This document shows, piece after piece, positions 61,412-64,000 of a stretch of DNA of 64,000 bases. A model generated the notes under the pieces. That model made no database searches and had not been told where the DNA came from. It saw nothing but the letters and a program-made list of their open reading frames with translations. Where the stretch lies: contig CALZFC010000040.1 in NCBI GenBank assembly GCA_945643635.1, positions 3,087,001 to 3,151,000 of the forward strand, written 5' to 3'. The translations under genes and the position numbers were made by a program. Each line of letters starts with the position of its first letter. The stretch's first letter is position 1. Source of the DNA: Allodiplogaster sudhausi (lineage: Eukaryota; Nematoda; Chromadorea; Rhabditida; Diplogasteridae).

Positions 61412-63935
61412 TCATAAAACTTCTGCATGGAACTCAGCACTCTCGTGCTCGCAGTCAATGTCAGGCTCTCGCTGATGAACGTTAGGGTATGCGAGGTAGA
61501 AGAAGAAGCAGAAAGAGACGAAGGCGGAAATGAATAGTACCTGCGAGACAGGAAGAGAGAGTCATGGCAGAGGGGAAGAATCAGACCTGCGTCGTCCACT
61601 GGAAGGCGCGCACGCACTTGCTGGTGTAGCAGCTACGGCGAGTGCGAGACGCGTCGCGCATCGCGTCGCGGCCGTTCTTGAGAGAGCGAGAGCTGTCCAG
61701 AGGAAGGCAGCCACCATTGCTGATCGAAGTGACTGCGCGAGGACCACTAAGATCCACAGATGGCGGAAGACAACCACTATAATATAATCCAAAATTGGAA
61801 AAACTTATTTTAATATAATTGTGCCACAAGAAACCAATCAGCATTCACATAAGTCCCACAGAAAATGTGACTGCGGAGACCATGAAAGATTGTAAACTTT
61901 CCTTCGCATCCATCATCAACAATAGTTTTTGCAAACGACATGAATAAATGCATCTAATCGTTAGTAGCATGGGCTGACAATACAGTGAGTAACATGCGGA
62001 TAGGTGCTAGGAAGCTTTCACGCTCTGTTAAGTGCCGGGTTAAAGTATCGGTCTAATTTTAATAAGCCCCGACCCTTCGAAAAGCAACAAACTTGTGCAT
62101 ATAACAAAGCCGTCATTGTTAGTATGAAACATGGACAAACGTTCTCCGGGTTCTTTTGCAACTTGCCTTGCGACCACCCAATTTTGCACGAGATTTCTGC
62201 GACGCGTGGAGAAGTCGCGCATGTTATACAGTAAGCTGAAGCTTTTCTAACATGCACATCAAAGCCACTTGAATGATGCGATATTTACAAGAATTGTCTA
62301 TGTTTTAGACCTGCAATACGTGGTATAATCATGACTGACGTGTTCTTTCGCAGCTGCTGCTGCATGTACTTGAGGATGGCGAGTTTTATGAGCGAGAAGA
62401 AGACAATGCAGAAGCACACTCCTGACAGGGTGACATTCCTCTTTAGTTAAAGTAACAACGGAAACCAACCGAGGTAGACATCCATCGCCTTGAGATAGCT
62501 GACTCGAGGCATCACTTCGTTGTAAGAGAACAAGAGGAAGGTTATCGTCAGAATGATCGAGATCATATCCTGCATACCGATTAGAGAGAGGATACTGAGA
62601 GAGAGAGAAAAGAAGATTGATACCTGGAAGGAAGTCTCGTTCTCCATCCAAAGACACACCCACGAAGTGATGACGACTGCCGTGGAAGGGACGATCAGTT
62701 GGAGGAAGCAGAAGCCAGCAGCACGCGAGAAGAGGAAACACACGTAAAGACGAGAGTAGTCGCCTGCGAGAACGAGAGGGTGCCTTCTCATCAAAGAAGA
62801 ATGTATCAGAATGCTGACCTGTGGCATACTTCTCCATCCGACTGGTTACAAATGCGGACTGGATACGGTAGTCAGGCAAGGATACTTTCTGGAGACGGAG
62901 AGCACTGATGTCGCCGGTGGACCAGGCATAGCGGACCAGGTCAGCTGTGTGGCCGTCTAAAGGGAAGAGACTTCTGGGAGGAAGAGCCTAGCACGTCGTG
63001 GAAGGCCTCCAGGGAAACTGCTCTTGATCTTTTGTGTGTGCGAAATGCATGATTCCGACGAGGTGAAAATGACCCCAGAAGGAGAAATAAAAGCTAACAG
63101 CTTTCGATGCCAAGTTTGCATAGTTGCGTGTCGAAAGGGAAGAGAGTGAGATCCATGGCACAGCTCAGGACGAGCGAGAGCCGGCGACTGAACAGGATCC
63201 GCCCGTCTTCTCGGAGCCTCAACTTTTTCGTATTCAGGAAAAGATACGTTCAAATAAAAAAGATAATAATTCCCGTAATAACAAAATTTTAAAAGCAAAA
63301 TAAGAAATAGCGAATGAGCCACCTGAGAAGAGAGCGATGAGTGACACTCTGCTTGCGAGGATTCTTGGAAGCGATGGCATTCGGGACGAAGGTGTCGGGG
63401 TGCCAGAGGAAGTTCGAGTACGACTCGTGCAGAGAGATCTCCGTCTGAATATATGCTCTCGGAAACCCAAATGACGCAAAAAGAGAGAAGCGCATGCTCT
63501 TTGTTGAAAAAAGAGTGTGTGAGTGAGAATGAGAGAGTGAGATCGAGATTGAAAGGGAGAGAAAGAGAGAGAAAGAGAAAGAGAGAGAGAGAGAGGAGAG
63601 AGAGAGTAAGACAGAGAGAGATGAGTAAGATAATGAATGAGTGAGAGAATGAAAGCGTGAGGGAGAGAGAGTACAAGTGAGTGGGAGGGAGAAAGCACGA
63701 ACATATGAAAGCGAAACGACCGATCTAATTTTAACCTTGTTCTTAAATTTGTCCTTCTGGTACTTAAGACGAGGATCTCGCCATGATTCCCGATAGAAAA
63801 TCTCGAGCGCATAATCCTTGAGAATGCTAGTGAAATGATTATATTCCCAAACAGAAAGATAAAGCTGACCATTGTGATTTCCGAGACGGATCGGATGTTG
63901 CTGACAACAATTGAAACCTTCACTTCGACAGGACC
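61412..63935 (-). CDS. Cys-loop ligand-gated ion channel subunit (5' end outside the window)
   Basis: Minus-strand exons from about 63935, entered from an acceptor and so not the first exon, to TGA at 61412. The extracellular part has [12 protein letters not shown], then [36 protein letters not shown], and the Cys-loop [15 protein letters not shown] with exactly 13 residues between cysteines. [11 protein letters not shown] and SLPDYRI follow. M1 lies near [17 protein letters not shown] (about 62715-62660), M2 and the start of M3 near [19 protein letters not shown] and [13 protein letters not shown] (62575-62480). A cytoplasmic loop with [17 protein letters not shown] and M4 ([19 protein letters not shown]) near 61540-61480 complete it. 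Such subunits form pentameric neurotransmitter-gated channels at neurons or muscle. The M1-M2 linker reads ENETSFQ and lacks the PAR signature of typical anion channels. The 62640-62570 and 63520-63680 introns carry GA tracts. Confidence 0.85.
63520..63680. repeat. GA tract in a channel intron
   Basis: Purine-rich tract (CT on the gene's coding strand) between the WRDPRL exon and the TEISLHES exon. Confidence 0.85.
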
Positions 63936-64000
63936 TAAAACATTAACCGCACATTGGTGTTTTCACTCGAATCTCCTTAAAAGATCTCTGTAAAATGCAC

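Overview
The window looks like nuclear DNA of a nematode, probably of the rhabditid/diplogastrid kind. The genes are split into many short exons with introns often only 40-60 bases long. Several start codons sit just behind an intron-type acceptor, as expected for spliced-leader trans-splicing. The gene families also fit: an IRG-7-like VWA/EGF/C-type-lectin protein, a two-CC-domain secreted protein, a Cys-loop channel and a PINCH LIM protein. No rRNA, tRNA, CRISPR or bacterial-type operon was seen. All gene models were read by eye from reading frame, splice sites and family motifs, so exon ends are approximate unless given exactly.

Layout. 0.9-5.5 kb (minus): FERM domain of a FRMD4-like protein. 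5.5-16.7 kb: gene-poor, rich in GA/CT microsatellites, with a hAT-like MITE at 6.46-6.99 kb. 16.7-18.8 kb (minus): PINCH-family protein with five LIM domains. 20.1-30.8 kb: cluster of secreted-protein genes. Four paralogues (one plus, three minus) encode tandem-repeat polyproteins whose units begin with a YGDE motif and end in SGYR-x-KR; a small CC-domain gene lies among them. 30.8-36.6 kb: no gene recognised. 36.6-42 kb (minus): chromodomain/pre-SET/SET protein of the SUV39 type. 44.3-46.0 kb (plus): RP2 (XRP2)-like TBCC-domain protein. 48.0-60.7 kb (plus): very large IRG-7-like extracellular protein, with a VWA-coding block behind it. 61.4-64.0 kb (minus, 5' end outside the window): Cys-loop ligand-gated channel subunit.

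The most interesting system is the 20-31 kb cluster. In all four genes a short phase-1 exon holds only the signal peptide, followed by repeats. The conserved repeat junction, R-x-K-R before an Asn/Asp-rich YGDE start, is a textbook furin/proprotein-convertase site. In the three minus-strand genes the last repeat stops at SGYR-x, which is where trimming of the basic pair would leave every other repeat. The genes therefore look like precursors that release about 22 near-equivalent acidic Ala/Pro/Glu-rich peptides. I do not recognise a named family.
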